Shown one piece after another: positions 18,061-27,500 of a DNA stretch of 64,000 nt. A program made the position numbers and the translations under genes. The stretch is from Algoriphagus halophilus. GTDB lineage: Bacteria > Bacteroidota > Bacteroidia > Cytophagales > Cyclobacteriaceae. Where the stretch lies: assembly GCF_900129785.1 (NCBI RefSeq), contig NZ_FSRC01000002.1, forward strand, positions 620,001 through 684,000, written 5' to 3'. Position 1 is the first letter of the stretch. Each line of letters starts with the position of its first letter. The notes under the pieces were generated by a model. The model was not told the origin of the DNA, made no database searches, and saw only the letters and a program-made list of their open reading frames with translations.

Positions 18061-19113
18061 CTAATCCTTAGAATAGTTTTTAAGCTTATCCACAAATTCT
18101 TGTCTATTCGCCACTTCTAACTTTGCGTAAATATTTCTGATGTGAGTTTTTACGGTACTTAAGGAAATGAAGAGTTCGTCTGCAATTTCTTTATTGCTTT
18201 TATCTTGAATAATGAGTTCGGAAATACGTTCTTCTTGATTAGTTAAATTGATGTTTTCCTGTGGTAACCCTACGTTCTTTTTTTGCTTTAATTTCACTAA
18301 CAAAAAAACCACACCTATACCTAAAATAAAACTAATAGCCCCCAGGACAAAGGCCAGTAGTCTATAGAATTCCAATTCCTCTTGTGTTTCAGTTTTAGAA
18401 AGATCAATAAATAATTCGTCCAATTGGTTTGCGTAGGAGGTATTATTGTAATAGACATTCAGGCTGTCTTGGAGCTTTTCATAAAACTCAGGGTTGCTTT
18501 CAAGATCATCCTTCAGAACACGGTCTTCAACATTGGAAAGCAAAACCAAAGTCACTAAAGGATGCACCTCATTGCTATCGGCATAGGACTTCAATTCAGA
18601 TAGCATCTGATAAGACGATTGATCTTGTAGTTTTGGGTCCGTTACCGAAGAGAGTTCCCTGTTTAATTGAAGGGTGTAGCTATTGAACTCTTGCAATTCA
18701 ATATCAATAGGGTTTGTAGTAGTATAACTGGAAAACCAGGATCTAGTATTTTTTCGAAAAACGATGGTATCCTTGTTAGAAAATACAAAATTCTGAAAGT
18801 TCTTGTATACCCCTTCATCTCTCATTTGTAATATGGGGCCACTCTCATCAACTCTAGCATGAATACGGTAAAGTGCATACTTATCGGAAAGCAATTTACC
18901 CTCAAAAGAAAAATAACCTAAGCTATCCGTCAAAGTAGACATTAATACTTGCTCCGTATAAATTGTATTTTGTTCATTAAACCTCAACAGACTTAAATAC
19001 ACCCTCTTGTTTTTAGTAGGAGTATCCAGATATCCTGAAATAGAATACTGCCCAAAACAGAAATTGCTAAAAACTAAGAATAGAAGTCCGAAAAGGAATA
19101 AGTTACGCTTCAT
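18061..19113 (-). CDS. Membrane-bound LuxR-type transcriptional regulator
   Basis: 350 residues from the ATG at 19113; a TTG 42 bases further upstream is in frame but would bury the signal peptide. Residues 1-21 are a signal peptide (NLFLFGLLFLVFSNFCFG), followed by an exported beta-rich domain with STLTDSLGYFSFEGKL. A transmembrane helix (FVLGAISFILGIGVVFLLV, about 255-275) comes next, then a cytoplasmic LuxR/GerE helix-turn-helix (LTNQEERISELII, NKEIADELFISLSTVKTHIRNIYAKL). It is a one-component regulator that could sense an envelope signal and bind DNA at the membrane. Its target is unknown; the CBM-esterase gene upstream on the same strand is a candidate. Confidence 0.85.
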   Translation of the reverse strand: MKRNLFLFGLLFLVFSNFCFGQYSISGYLDTPTKNKRVYLSLLRFNEQNTIYTEQVLMSTLTDSLGYFSFEGKLLSDKYALYRIHARVDESGPILQMRDEGVYKNFQNFVFSNKDTIVFRKNTRSWFSSYTTTNPIDIELQEFNSYTLQLNRELSSVTDPKLQDQSSYQMLSELKSYADSNEVHPLVTLVLLSNVEDRVLKDDLESNPEFYEKLQDSLNVYYNNTSYANQLDELFIDLSKTETQEELEFYRLLAFVLGAISFILGIGVVFLLVKLKQKKNVGLPQENINLTNQEERISELIIQDKSNKEIADELFISLSTVKTHIRNIYAKLEVANRQEFVDKLKNYSKD

Positions 19114-19278
19114 ACTAAGGCTAAAGTAAAGAATTTCAATTATTGTTAAAATCAAACTGAAACTTTAACAATGTATACTTTACTTATGAGGATTTGACGG
19201 TTTGAACTGAAATTGAATACTTCCTAACAGAGTACAAACAACCAAATGCAGTTTTCACGGAAACTTATTTAAATAAAA

Positions 19279-19310
19279 ATGAGGCTAACAAACCTGTTAT
19301 TAGCCTCATT
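19279..19310 (-). terminator. Terminator of the CBM-esterase gene (minus strand)
   Basis: Perfect 11-base stem AATGAGGCTAA / TTAGCCTCATT with a ten-base loop. Read on the minus strand it is followed by TTTTATTT, and it lies 60 bases beyond the stop of the gene at 19371. Confidence 0.85.
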
Positions 19311-19370
19311 CCATTTTAATTATTTAAGCTTAGAAAGCTTATGCTATCAATCCATCTTAGTCAAGTAAAC

Positions 19371-21074
19371 CTATAGTAATCCTTCAAGTTCTTCTACGGT
19401 AAAGATTCTATTTTCCCTGTAATTATCTTTACAATAGGCTAGAGCTTTTTTACCTTCTTTTCGGTTAATATCATGTTCACTCGCTAGCTTAGCAATTTGA
19501 TAATTGATATACAACAAATTGCTTTCTACACTCTTTGGCGTAAGTTCATTATCTGAGTTTAAATAGAACTTCGTGTCTAACAAAAGATTCATTAAGCCTT
19601 CATAATCTTCTATTTTTTTAAAGGCTAATACAGTTTTATCAAAGTTCCCAAAATATGCCACAGATTCAGTATGCGTGTGCATTTGATCTAAAGCCTGTCT
19701 GTAACTTTCTGCACTTTTCTTATAATCTTCTACAAAGAAGTAGAAATTCCCTTTGTTTACTCCATCATACCCACCTGGTTCTCTCATTTTAGGGAGCTGC
19801 CATAATTTATTGTCTTCAACAAATTTTAAATACTCTTCTAACCCTTCTTTTTTCTTACCCATTATAATATCCATCAATAAAGATTCTAAATCACGTATAG
19901 AATACTCTTCTTCTATCCCATAATTAGCCTTCATATCTTTTAGATAATGGTCTCGATAAGAAGCTAAATTCTTGTAGTTTTCTACATTTCTGTAATCTTT
20001 AAAAATAAACTGAATCCCATCTACTAATGCGAGAGGTACAACTGAATTATGATTGGCCTCATAGGTTTGCTTTTTGAACTGGAAATTGGGATTCATATTT
20101 TCCTGATAAATTTCTTCATAATCATTTCCTGCTTCAATTCTATCTGGCGAATCTGTTGTTGCATTAGCCACGAAATAATAAAGATTATTTCCCTGGTAGT
20201 TTTTCATGAGGTCACCTATTTCTTGTCTGACATCTTTGGCGAAGAAATTCGTTGATAGCGATATAAATCCTCTGAAAGGGTTTTCTTCCTCGAGTAAAAG
20301 GAAGTGATTGTACTCAGCCCCATTGGAATGTCCGATCATCACATTGAAACCCGAAGTGCTGTATGTCCTATTGATGTAGGGGACGAGTTCCTCAAAAATG
20401 AAATTTTTAAACTTTTGACCAGTTTCTTTGTAATAAACATCTAAGTCGTCATTTCTATTAGAGCGGTCGTTGGTCGTACCATGAACGATGCCCACTAAAA
20501 TACTTTCAGGCATCAGCCTATATTCATCCAGAGAAAGATTAGAAATATAATTTTTGGCCACTGTAAACATATTCCATCCAGCATCAGTGGTGTAAAATAC
20601 AGGGTACTTTTTAGCAGGATCATAGTTCTCAGGTAAAGCAATTTTAACTAAACGCTCTGCTCCTAAATAGTTGGATTGAAATATTTTAGTGCTGTATCCT
20701 AGTCCTAAAGACTCTGCAATAGTTTCATTTGCCCAACCCTTAACGACAAATATATTTTTGGAATTAGCATCAGATAATTTTTGATTCGGATTATTATCTA
20801 GTTGATTAATAATCCCTTCATTTTCCCATTTTCCTTTGGTGAATTTGAACTCAGCAGGGTAAGTAATAGCTGTTGTGATTTCTCTCTCGAAATCTGATAC
20901 TTTATCCATTTTCACAACACCTGGGTCCCAGTTTCCTAGAGATTCTTGGTTACCCGTAATGAAAACCTCATCGGTTTTATTAGGTACAATGACCTTGATG
21001 GTTACGTTCTCTTGAGCAAATGCTTTCCCTACAAAAAGCATTGATAGCGCGAATACAATTATTTTTCGGTTCAT
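19371..21074 (-). CDS. Secreted esterase with N-terminal starch-binding-like module and C-terminal helical repeats
   Basis: 567 residues. A signal peptide (IIVFALSMLFVGKAFA) is followed by a CBM20-like module (about 22-115: VFITGNQESLGNWDPG, KMDKV, YPAEFKFTKGKWENEG). An alpha/beta-hydrolase of the putative-esterase (esterase D) family follows at about 130-370, with the nucleophile elbow in MIGHSNGAEYN and a likely catalytic His in EANHNSVVP. About 380-567 is helical, with TPR-like features (YFFVEDYKKSAESYRQAL). It may deacylate a sugar-linked ester outside the cytoplasm; that is inferred from the module. No operon partner is evident, and its own terminator lies just downstream. Confidence 0.85.
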   Translation of the reverse strand: MNRKIIVFALSMLFVGKAFAQENVTIKVIVPNKTDEVFITGNQESLGNWDPGVVKMDKVSDFEREITTAITYPAEFKFTKGKWENEGIINQLDNNPNQKLSDANSKNIFVVKGWANETIAESLGLGYSTKIFQSNYLGAERLVKIALPENYDPAKKYPVFYTTDAGWNMFTVAKNYISNLSLDEYRLMPESILVGIVHGTTNDRSNRNDDLDVYYKETGQKFKNFIFEELVPYINRTYSTSGFNVMIGHSNGAEYNHFLLLEEENPFRGFISLSTNFFAKDVRQEIGDLMKNYQGNNLYYFVANATTDSPDRIEAGNDYEEIYQENMNPNFQFKKQTYEANHNSVVPLALVDGIQFIFKDYRNVENYKNLASYRDHYLKDMKANYGIEEEYSIRDLESLLMDIIMGKKKEGLEEYLKFVEDNKLWQLPKMREPGGYDGVNKGNFYFFVEDYKKSAESYRQALDQMHTHTESVAYFGNFDKTVLAFKKIEDYEGLMNLLLDTKFYLNSDNELTPKSVESNLLYINYQIAKLASEHDINRKEGKKALAYCKDNYRENRIFTVEELEGLL

Positions 21075-21190
21075 TTTGTGATGTGGTTGTTTCGAACAAA
21101 TGTATCTCGCATACTAGACACAGTTGATAGAAACCTAGGTGGAAATTGGTACTAGTCCCTAGGATGATTTTTATTTCAACAGACTGTAAC

Positions 21191-21344
21191 TTATTAATAT
21201 TAAGTATTTTAGCCTTCAAAAAAATGAAGCCACAGTGCAGCTATTAATCCGCTATACACACTAAAAGGCCAATTAGAACTTGACCAAAATGATGCAATAG
21301 TAGCGTCAATAAGTATGTTTTGCTTTAGAAAATGGTATTAAGCC
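21191..21344 (+). pseudogene. Decayed 3' end of a second copy of the downstream metallo-hydrolase gene
   Basis: The sequence aligns by eye with about 22330-22482, the 3' end of the intact gene. Shared blocks are GCTATACAC, TTAGAACT, GATGC and AAATGGTATTAA, in the same order and spacing. One frame reads NPLYTLKGQLELDQNDAIVAS against NSLYTLRGLLELDRSDAVVGS in the live gene. It has lost a base near 21229 and another near 21315, so the frame is broken, and nothing upstream of about 21191 is recognisable. It lies between the CBM-esterase start and the intact gene. Confidence 0.7.
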
Positions 21345-21355
21345 AAGCCAATAAT

Positions 21356-21381
21356 AAAGTCAAGTTATGTAACTTGACTTT
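21356..21381. repeat. Inverted repeat after the metallo-hydrolase remnant
   Basis: AAAGTCAAGTTA and its exact reverse complement are separated by TG. It begins 12 bases after the remnant and may be its old terminator or an operator for the gene at 21539. A strong T-run is absent. Confidence 0.5.
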
Positions 21382-21538
21382 CAATGCTTTAGATCAAAAC
21401 CTTTTTTAATGTGTAAAGGATGGAAAGCATGAAATTCTTACTTTACATAAAAACCGCTTTGGACAAGATTGGTAGGAAGGCAATAGTCAAATCGAATCCG
21501 GGTGTATCTAAGTGTTTTAAATAATAGATATAGGATTT

Positions 21539-22495
21539 ATGGTAATAAGAAAATATTTGGCGCTTCTCCTCCTAATCATTTTAAACACCAATTTACTTTT
21601 TGGTCAGCAAGAGGATCATTCCGTTTCTCAATTAAAGGTTACAACCTTATCCACCATGTTAGTAAACTTAAAAGGTGTTGGGGAATGGGGATATTCGGCA
21701 TTAATTGAAGTGGATGGAAAAAAAATACTTTTTGATACAGGGGCAAAACCTGAAACTGTTTTACAAAATGCGCGGGAAATGGACATTGATTTATCTGATG
21801 TAGAAGATGTTTTGCTCAGCCATAATCATTGGGATCACATTGGCGGTCTTCTTACCCTTAGACAGGAGTTGAAAAAACAAAACCCCAATGCTCTCAAAAG
21901 AATCCATGTAGGAGAGGGCATATTTAGTAAAAGGGTGAATTCCGAAAATACCATTTTGGCAATTCGAGAAGAATTAGAAGCCGATGGCGTGGAGTTTTAC
22001 ATTTATGAAAATCAACAGGAATTATTCCCAGGCGTATGGATAACAGGGCCTATAAACCGAATTCATAATGAGCGAAATTGGTCTGGAAATGGTAAAATAG
22101 AAACAGCCAGTGGGCTGGTAGAAGATACTATACCTGAAGATCAGTCTTTGGTGATAAACACAAAAAATGGACTTGTTCTGATTTCAGGGTGTGGGCATGC
22201 TGGTCTTATTAATACCCTTGATCATATTGTTGCAAATAGTGAAGAAGAAAAGGTGTTTGCGATTATTGGAGGATTTCATCTATTCAATGCCTCAGAAGAG
22301 CATTTGAACTGGACGGCAAGTAAACTTAGGGATTTTGGAGTTTCGAAAATAATTGGAGCCCACTGTACAGGTATTAATTCGCTATACACTTTAAGAGGAT
22401 TATTAGAACTAGACCGTAGTGATGCTGTGGTTGGATCTGTAGGTGATGTTTTTGATTTACAAAATGGTATTAAAGCGGGGCCTATTGCAAGGTAA
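21539..22495 (+). CDS. MBL-fold metallo-hydrolase, exported
   Basis: 318 residues with a signal peptide (ALLLLIILNTNLLFG). The metallo-beta-lactamase motif is His95-Asn-His97-Trp-Asp99-His100 in LLSHNHWDHIGG; further metal ligands are expected at GCGHAG and in GGFHLF. The overall layout (WGYSALIEVDGKKILFDTG near the start, GAHCTG near the end) matches the family related to the dihydropteridine/aminobenzene-phosphate-synthase-type hydrolases. Exact chemistry unknown. A broken copy of its 3' end precedes it, so the locus once held a tandem pair. Confidence 0.87.
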   Translation: MVIRKYLALLLLIILNTNLLFGQQEDHSVSQLKVTTLSTMLVNLKGVGEWGYSALIEVDGKKILFDTGAKPETVLQNAREMDIDLSDVEDVLLSHNHWDHIGGLLTLRQELKKQNPNALKRIHVGEGIFSKRVNSENTILAIREELEADGVEFYIYENQQELFPGVWITGPINRIHNERNWSGNGKIETASGLVEDTIPEDQSLVINTKNGLVLISGCGHAGLINTLDHIVANSEEEKVFAIIGGFHLFNASEEHLNWTASKLRDFGVSKIIGAHCTGINSLYTLRGLLELDRSDAVVGSVGDVFDLQNGIKAGPIAR

Positions 22496-22878
22496 AATAA
22501 GGGCTTTAACATCCATTCTATCATGGCTCTTAACTTCAAGCAAAGCGATGGCTTCAAATGGAAAGCCAAAATCATGAGCCCAAAATTCACCAAAATATGG
22601 GGTCTTGCTTTTGATATATCCAACAAGTATCATGGGAAAGAAGGACGATATTATAATGAGACGATTGTGAAAGATGTTTTTTTGATTTCTCTGGCTTTCT
22701 TGAAGCTTGCTGTATTTTGGGATTAGAGGACATTAAGGATACAAAACTGTTAATCAATTTGTATGCTAATTAAATAGCTAGCAAATAGTAGGCTTAGAAT
22801 TAGATAGTTAAGCTAGAATGAAAATGTATACATTGTACCAAAAACAAAGGTAGTACGTATCAAAAAAATATTTAAACC
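22496..22878 (+). other. Intergenic region with a doubtful 67-codon ORF
   Basis: An open frame (22523-22726) has no recognisable family or signal and is probably chance. A perfect 12-base palindrome AATGTATACATT lies at 22823-22834, 45 bases before the next start, where an operator could sit. Nothing else is visible. Confidence 0.4.
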
Positions 22879-23394
22879 ATGAAATTCTTAGGATTATCTC
22901 TTATTGCAATTCTTTTGTATAGTTGTGGTCAAAAGGAAATGAACTACGAGGGTATTCCTAGTTCAGGTGAAGATAACTATGAGGAAATAAGTCTACAGGA
23001 CAGCCTAGACATTAAAAATATAATCACTATTCAAACAAAGAGCGGGAATTTTGAGGAGCGTGAAAAAATATGGTCGGAAGACGGTCGTTGGTTACAGGCA
23101 TTCGGTAGAGTTTTCCACGGAAAAGACACCATTATCAATTTCATCAAATTCCTCCATGCTAATCCCGGATATGCCCAATCGATCGCAAAGAACTATTCTG
23201 ATCCAGAAATTAAGTTTTTAAGGCCTGATGTTGTAGTAGTTCACCAATATCATGAACGAGAAGGACAAGTCATAAATGAAGTGGTTACCCCAACAAGAAG
23301 AGTAAATACTACCTATATAATCACCAAAGAAAATGGAGTCTGGTTACTTCGGGACAAAGTAACAATGGATGAACGAGAACGCCCAAATATTTGA
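22879..23394 (+). CDS. SnoaL/DUF4440-like lipoprotein
   Basis: 171 residues with a short lipoprotein signal (LSLIAILLYSCG). The rest has the cone-shaped NTF2-like pattern of DUF4440 proteins: an N-terminal helix region (EEREKIWSEDGRWLQAFGRVFHGKDTIINFI) and strands PEIKFLRPDVVVVHQYHERE and RRVNTTYIITKENGVWLLRDKVT. No catalytic residues are evident. It appears monocistronic. Such proteins bind small hydrophobic ligands or act as accessory folds; no role can be assigned. Confidence 0.7.
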   Translation: MKFLGLSLIAILLYSCGQKEMNYEGIPSSGEDNYEEISLQDSLDIKNIITIQTKSGNFEEREKIWSEDGRWLQAFGRVFHGKDTIINFIKFLHANPGYAQSIAKNYSDPEIKFLRPDVVVVHQYHEREGQVINEVVTPTRRVNTTYIITKENGVWLLRDKVTMDERERPNI

Positions 23395-23634
23395 TTATTA
23401 GCCCTCACGAGGTGTGGACCAAAATAACAATAGTTTGAATCTATGCATTTTCAATTTCTAGGGATTTTCAATTCTTATGTTTATGCTATTCTTTCCACCC
23501 TAATGCAGCTTCTCTTTGCCAAGTTCGTTTAATCTTTAAATAATTTTTAAAAAACGGCTATTTTGAAGTAAACTTTCGCCCATTTAAAGGTGTGTTGGAT
23601 TTACTAACTTGTCGTCGGCTCTGAATAAAGAACT

Positions 23635-23844
23635 ATGAATCTTATTTTACAATCGACAATCACTTGCCCTGCTTGTGGACATGAAAAAGAAGAAAGGATG
23701 CCTACCGATGCATGTCAATACTTTTACGAATGTGAAAACTGTAAGAAAATTTTAAAACCTAAACAAGGTGACTGCTGTGTTTATTGCAGTTATGGAACAG
23801 TGAAATGTCCTCCGATTCAAAAAGGAACGAACTGCTGTGGATAA
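23635..23844 (+). CDS. GDCCVxC-domain protein
   Basis: 69 residues, cytosolic, with ten cysteines: a CPACG knuckle near residue 12, CQYFYECENCKK in the middle, GDCCVYCSYG near residue 45, then KCPP and a terminal CC pair. The GDCCVxC motif defines a small family that also occurs as selenoproteins, with Sec at one of these positions; here all codons are ordinary TGT/TGC. Proposed roles are in thiol or metal chemistry, and relatives often lie near mercury or other heavy-metal genes, which are not seen here. The cysteine pairs suggest zinc binding. Confidence 0.82.
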   Translation: MNLILQSTITCPACGHEKEERMPTDACQYFYECENCKKILKPKQGDCCVYCSYGTVKCPPIQKGTNCCG

Positions 23845-24022
23845 TTTTGATTTGAATTAATAATTCTTAAAACTATATCCTCCCCAAGCATTCTTAAAAC
23901 ACACAAACTTTCAATCTCTGAATCTTTGCTAAATTAGTACATCACTTGGCAAAACTTCATTCAGTTCTTTTAGTGATTTGAATGGTAATCAAGTATTCCA
24001 CTCTAAAACAGGTTGAAAAATA

Positions 24023-24817
24023 GTGACCAAAGAATTGAAAATAGAAGGATCCATAAATTTTAACAAACGCTATTTATTCAAGTATTTTCCAGTTGTTTTC
24101 GGGATTCTTTCCGGCTTTTCGGTCTTCTATTTTCTGTATTTTTTTGAGGCCTATGGAATTCAAAAAGGGCTGTCATACTCAGGCCATTCCCATTTATTTC
24201 GAAGCATCAGTTTCGGTGTGTTGACTTTTACCTATCTCACAATATTCGAAACTTGGCTCAAGCCAAAATGGGCAAAGGGTCGCTGGCTGAATCAAACCGC
24301 CTGGTATGTAGGTTTGGTGATGTTGGGCAGCCATCTCATCTTTATCCTATTCAATTATTTCTGGAATTGGCAAGAGTGGGATCTAATAGGCTATGGATTG
24401 ATTATTAAAGAATTCCCTTTGATGATGGTACTCCCTCTATCATTTTATTTGGTTCTAAAAGCCATAACCAAACCAAAAGGGATCGACGCGGATTATTTAC
24501 TATTCCAATCTGAAAATGGCAAAGACCTCTTAAAGGTGAAGTTGAGTGATTTTATGTTTGCAAACTCTTCTGATAACTACATCACCATTTTTTATCTGTC
24601 TCATAACCAAAGCAAGCAGCACTTGATCCGAAAGCCCTTGAAGGTGCTGGAAAAAGAATTAAAAACCCATATAGAAATTGAGCGTGCCCACAGAAGTTAT
24701 TTGGTCAATAGAAAGAATATTCAGGCTGTAAAGCAACTCAAAGGGAAAGTACATGTTGAAATAAATGGTCACAGTTTGCCTGTATCCAAACAGTTTCAAA
24801 CACACTTTCTAAATTAA
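24023..24817 (+). CDS. Membrane LytTR-family transcriptional regulator
   Basis: 264 residues starting at GTG 24023; no nearer ATG fits and the frame is closed just upstream. Four hydrophobic segments (about 17-45, 55-77, 89-113, 122-145) precede a LytTR DNA-binding domain (about 165-264) with DFMFANSSDNYITIF, KPLKVLEKEL, and HRSYLVNRKNI. It is a one-component regulator anchored in the membrane. The serine hydrolase gene 100 bases downstream on the same strand is a plausible target (inference). Confidence 0.85.
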   Translation: MTKELKIEGSINFNKRYLFKYFPVVFGILSGFSVFYFLYFFEAYGIQKGLSYSGHSHLFRSISFGVLTFTYLTIFETWLKPKWAKGRWLNQTAWYVGLVMLGSHLIFILFNYFWNWQEWDLIGYGLIIKEFPLMMVLPLSFYLVLKAITKPKGIDADYLLFQSENGKDLLKVKLSDFMFANSSDNYITIFYLSHNQSKQHLIRKPLKVLEKELKTHIEIERAHRSYLVNRKNIQAVKQLKGKVHVEINGHSLPVSKQFQTHFLN

Positions 24818-24917
24818 GCCTTCGTTTCGTCCCTCCAGTAAATTTTTCATCCCAAAACGGCCAAATTATTCGTCAAACAGCATTCTAGGCTTTCATATTT
24901 GTAAAAAACGAAAGTCC

Positions 24918-26072
24918 ATGAAGAACATTTTAAACCTGCTGTTTTGGGGAATATTCTTGAGCTTCACAATCGGCTGCCAATCAAAGAAAGAGGATGGCAA
25001 CGTGTCTTCTATGCCGGATCGAGCTCAAAAAATAGACTCACTGATCCAGGCACATTTTCAACAGAATCAATTCCACGGGGGAGTAGTCATTACCGAAAAA
25101 GGAAAAACCCTCTACGAAAACTACCTGGGACTGGCAGATAGAACCTGGGGGATTCCTGTGGCGAATGACACCAAATTCGATATTGCTTCGGTCAACAAAT
25201 CCATGATTGCTGCACTTGTTTTAAAAGGTGTAGAAGAAGGAAAGCTAAGCCTAGAGGATAAATTGGTGGATTTGTTATCTTCATTTTCTTATCAGGGAAG
25301 TTTTCACCCGGACATTACCCTCCATCACCTCATGAGTCACAGTTCGGGATTACCTGATTATGATGGCGTGGCCAAAGAATTACAGGAAGATTTCTTTTTG
25401 CCTTTTAAGCGTTTGCGTTTTACGAATGAGGGCTATGTTGATTTCATCAGTACCCTCAAGTCGATCAATAGCCCAGGTCAACAATTTTACTACAGCAATT
25501 TTGCCTATCACCTCCTTGCTATCCTCTTGGAAGAAGCTTATGATATGCCTTTTGCAGAACTGTTAAAGGAAAAACTGACTCGTCCTTTGGGACTAAAACA
25601 TACAGTCTCTGAAAGTCAAAACGAAATCATCATCCCACAACTTGCCAGAGCATATAACTACCAAGAGCAGACAGGAAGCTGGCATGAGAATAGGTTCATT
25701 GACTTAAGCCTAGGAAGAAGAATATTTTCTACTCCCTCTGACCTAAACCGATGGGCCCATGTCATGGATAATCCGGGATGGTTATCTGCAAAATCCTTGA
25801 ATTTGATGCAGCAAAACCACCAAGCTACCATAGACCAAAACTTTAGCTATGGTTACGGCTGGGTGGTCATAAACGAAGAAAACAAAAGTAGGATGGTCGA
25901 TTTAGGAATAACTCAACCCTACATCATTCATGGGGGGAGTACGGAAGGGTACAAAGGCATGCTCATCAATATCAATCATGGAGCATATGTCATCAGCTTC
26001 CTAAGTAATGTGGGAAGCAAGACTAATGAAATCCAACTCGCAAAAGCAATTGTAAACATTCTAATAAACTAA
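24918..26072 (+). CDS. Serine hydrolase, class C beta-lactamase-like lipoprotein
   Basis: 384 residues with a lipoprotein signal (FLSFTIGC, Cys20). The SxxK motif is Ser91-Val-Asn-Lys94, the YxN motif is in QFYYSNFAY, and the third motif is HGG in YIIHGGSTEGY, the usual Bacteroidota variant of KTG. It acts at the envelope as an esterase or D-peptidase; the substrate is unknown. A small exported protein starts 3 bases after the stop, so the two are co-transcribed. Confidence 0.88.
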   Translation: MKNILNLLFWGIFLSFTIGCQSKKEDGNVSSMPDRAQKIDSLIQAHFQQNQFHGGVVITEKGKTLYENYLGLADRTWGIPVANDTKFDIASVNKSMIAALVLKGVEEGKLSLEDKLVDLLSSFSYQGSFHPDITLHHLMSHSSGLPDYDGVAKELQEDFFLPFKRLRFTNEGYVDFISTLKSINSPGQQFYYSNFAYHLLAILLEEAYDMPFAELLKEKLTRPLGLKHTVSESQNEIIIPQLARAYNYQEQTGSWHENRFIDLSLGRRIFSTPSDLNRWAHVMDNPGWLSAKSLNLMQQNHQATIDQNFSYGYGWVVINEENKSRMVDLGITQPYIIHGGSTEGYKGMLININHGAYVISFLSNVGSKTNEIQLAKAIVNILIN

Positions 26073-26074
26073 AG

Positions 26075-26791
26075 ATGAAAAAAGAATTGAACTATCTCCT
26101 AGGATGTATCCTTTTACTCCTCTCTATCCCTGCTCAAGCCCAAAAAGAAAAGGTCTTAGGATTTTGGGCAGTTGAAAATGTAATGGTTGGAGAAGAAAAC
26201 ATGACGCCGGTGGCCAAATGGTTCAAAATAAACCAAGATGGAACCTATCAAGCAGGAAATGGATGGTTACAAAATGGGGAGGGTCATTGGGATTTCGACG
26301 CGGAAACAAATAAGTATGCTGCTCAAGACAATTTAGATGTGGCAGATGATTTCGGGGCTTTTGACGTCTCATTTACAGGAGAAAAAATGATTTTCGAACG
26401 TGAAGAAGAGGGGATGCATGTAAAAGTGATGTTAGTACCCATCGAAAAATTACCGATGTCACCTGCAGATTATTTGGAAGGAATTTGGGATTTGGTGGAA
26501 ATCACAGAAAACGAGCAATCCATTTTAAACGAATTCGATGGAGAGGGAAAACATAAATTATTTATACGTTGGGACAGGATCTACATTAATTTTTCTCCAG
26601 AAGGAAAAAGACTTTCAGGATATTGGCATATCAATGGGCATAGGCCAGAAATCACCTTACTCCCCCATCAAGGAGATCAGGGCCCTGAAAGCTGGAAAAT
26701 CGAAGTGGATGAAAAGAAATTAGTAATGACCGGGATTTCAGATAGCAATCGAGGCATTCAACGAAAATACCAGAGGTTAAAAAGTTTTTAA
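26075..26791 (+). CDS. Exported protein with two lipocalin-like segments, partner of the serine hydrolase
   Basis: 238 residues with a signal peptide ending IPAQAQ. Two segments share the pattern of a lipocalin-like start: VLGFWAVENVMVGEENMT (about 30) and LEGIWDLVEITENEQS (about 137), each followed by predicted strands. This suggests a duplicated ligand-binding barrel. I do not recognise a named family. The 2-base gap after the serine hydrolase stop makes co-translation likely. Confidence 0.65.
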   Translation: MKKELNYLLGCILLLLSIPAQAQKEKVLGFWAVENVMVGEENMTPVAKWFKINQDGTYQAGNGWLQNGEGHWDFDAETNKYAAQDNLDVADDFGAFDVSFTGEKMIFEREEEGMHVKVMLVPIEKLPMSPADYLEGIWDLVEITENEQSILNEFDGEGKHKLFIRWDRIYINFSPEGKRLSGYWHINGHRPEITLLPHQGDQGPESWKIEVDEKKLVMTGISDSNRGIQRKYQRLKSF

Positions 26792-26966
26792 ATCTTTTAA
26801 AACGAGTTTGGAAGACAAAATTACCCTGCTCCTCTTGAAGGATTCGAGGAATTTCCTAACTTTTATGATCTATAAACAATTGATGCACATAGAGATATAT
26901 TCGATTTAAGTAATTATCTCTATGGCAGCATCAAATAATGGACACTTTTTTAAAGATCAAAAATTT

Positions 26967-27500
26967 ATGAAAAACCTTATTTCAAGCCTACTTATTGCCT
27001 TACTGTTCTCCCTTTCTATTTCAAGTTGCCAAGATTCCAAAAGTCCAGAATTGCCATCAGGTGCTGAATATTCAGAGCAAATCAAAAAAATCATTGAAGA
27101 AAAAAATGCGAAGATAGAAACATGGTACGCTGCGGGATTAATCGACTCTGTAGCCTCTTATTTTGCAGAAGACTGCATTCAATTACCTCCTAATCAGCCT
27201 CCTATAATTGGAAATGAAAATTTTAAAGAGATGTGGAATCAAAATATTGAAATTGGTCAATGGGATTTTGATTTAAGCACAGAGAAAGTGAAGGCCAGTG
27301 GAGATCTGGCAACAGAATATGGAACCTATACGCTTTCATTTACGCCAAATGAAAATTCACCCATACCAGCGATGACAGATCATGGAAGCTATGTGGTGTT
27401 GTGGGAAAAAATAGATCAGGAATGGAAAGTGCTTTGGGATGCGCCGGTAAGTGATCTGCCCCTACCAGGATCAGGTCCTGAAACAAGTCCGCAAGAATAG
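26967..27500 (+). CDS. DUF4440/SnoaL-like lipoprotein
   Basis: 177 residues from the ATG at 26967. An upstream in-frame ATG at 26922 would place 15 hydrophilic residues before the signal. The lipoprotein signal is NLISSLLIALLFSLSISSC. The body has the NTF2-like features of DUF4440: IKKIIEEKNAKIETWYAAGLIDSVASYFAEDCIQLPPNQPPIIG, then strands up to YVVLWEKIDQEWKVLWDAPVS. It is related in fold to the lipoprotein at 22879. No active site can be named. Confidence 0.78.
   Translation: MKNLISSLLIALLFSLSISSCQDSKSPELPSGAEYSEQIKKIIEEKNAKIETWYAAGLIDSVASYFAEDCIQLPPNQPPIIGNENFKEMWNQNIEIGQWDFDLSTEKVKASGDLATEYGTYTLSFTPNENSPIPAMTDHGSYVVLWEKIDQEWKVLWDAPVSDLPLPGSGPETSPQE

Noticed and set aside
22276..22626. 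116-codon minus-strand frame
   Set aside because: It overlaps the MBL-fold gene in antisense and does not resemble any protein.
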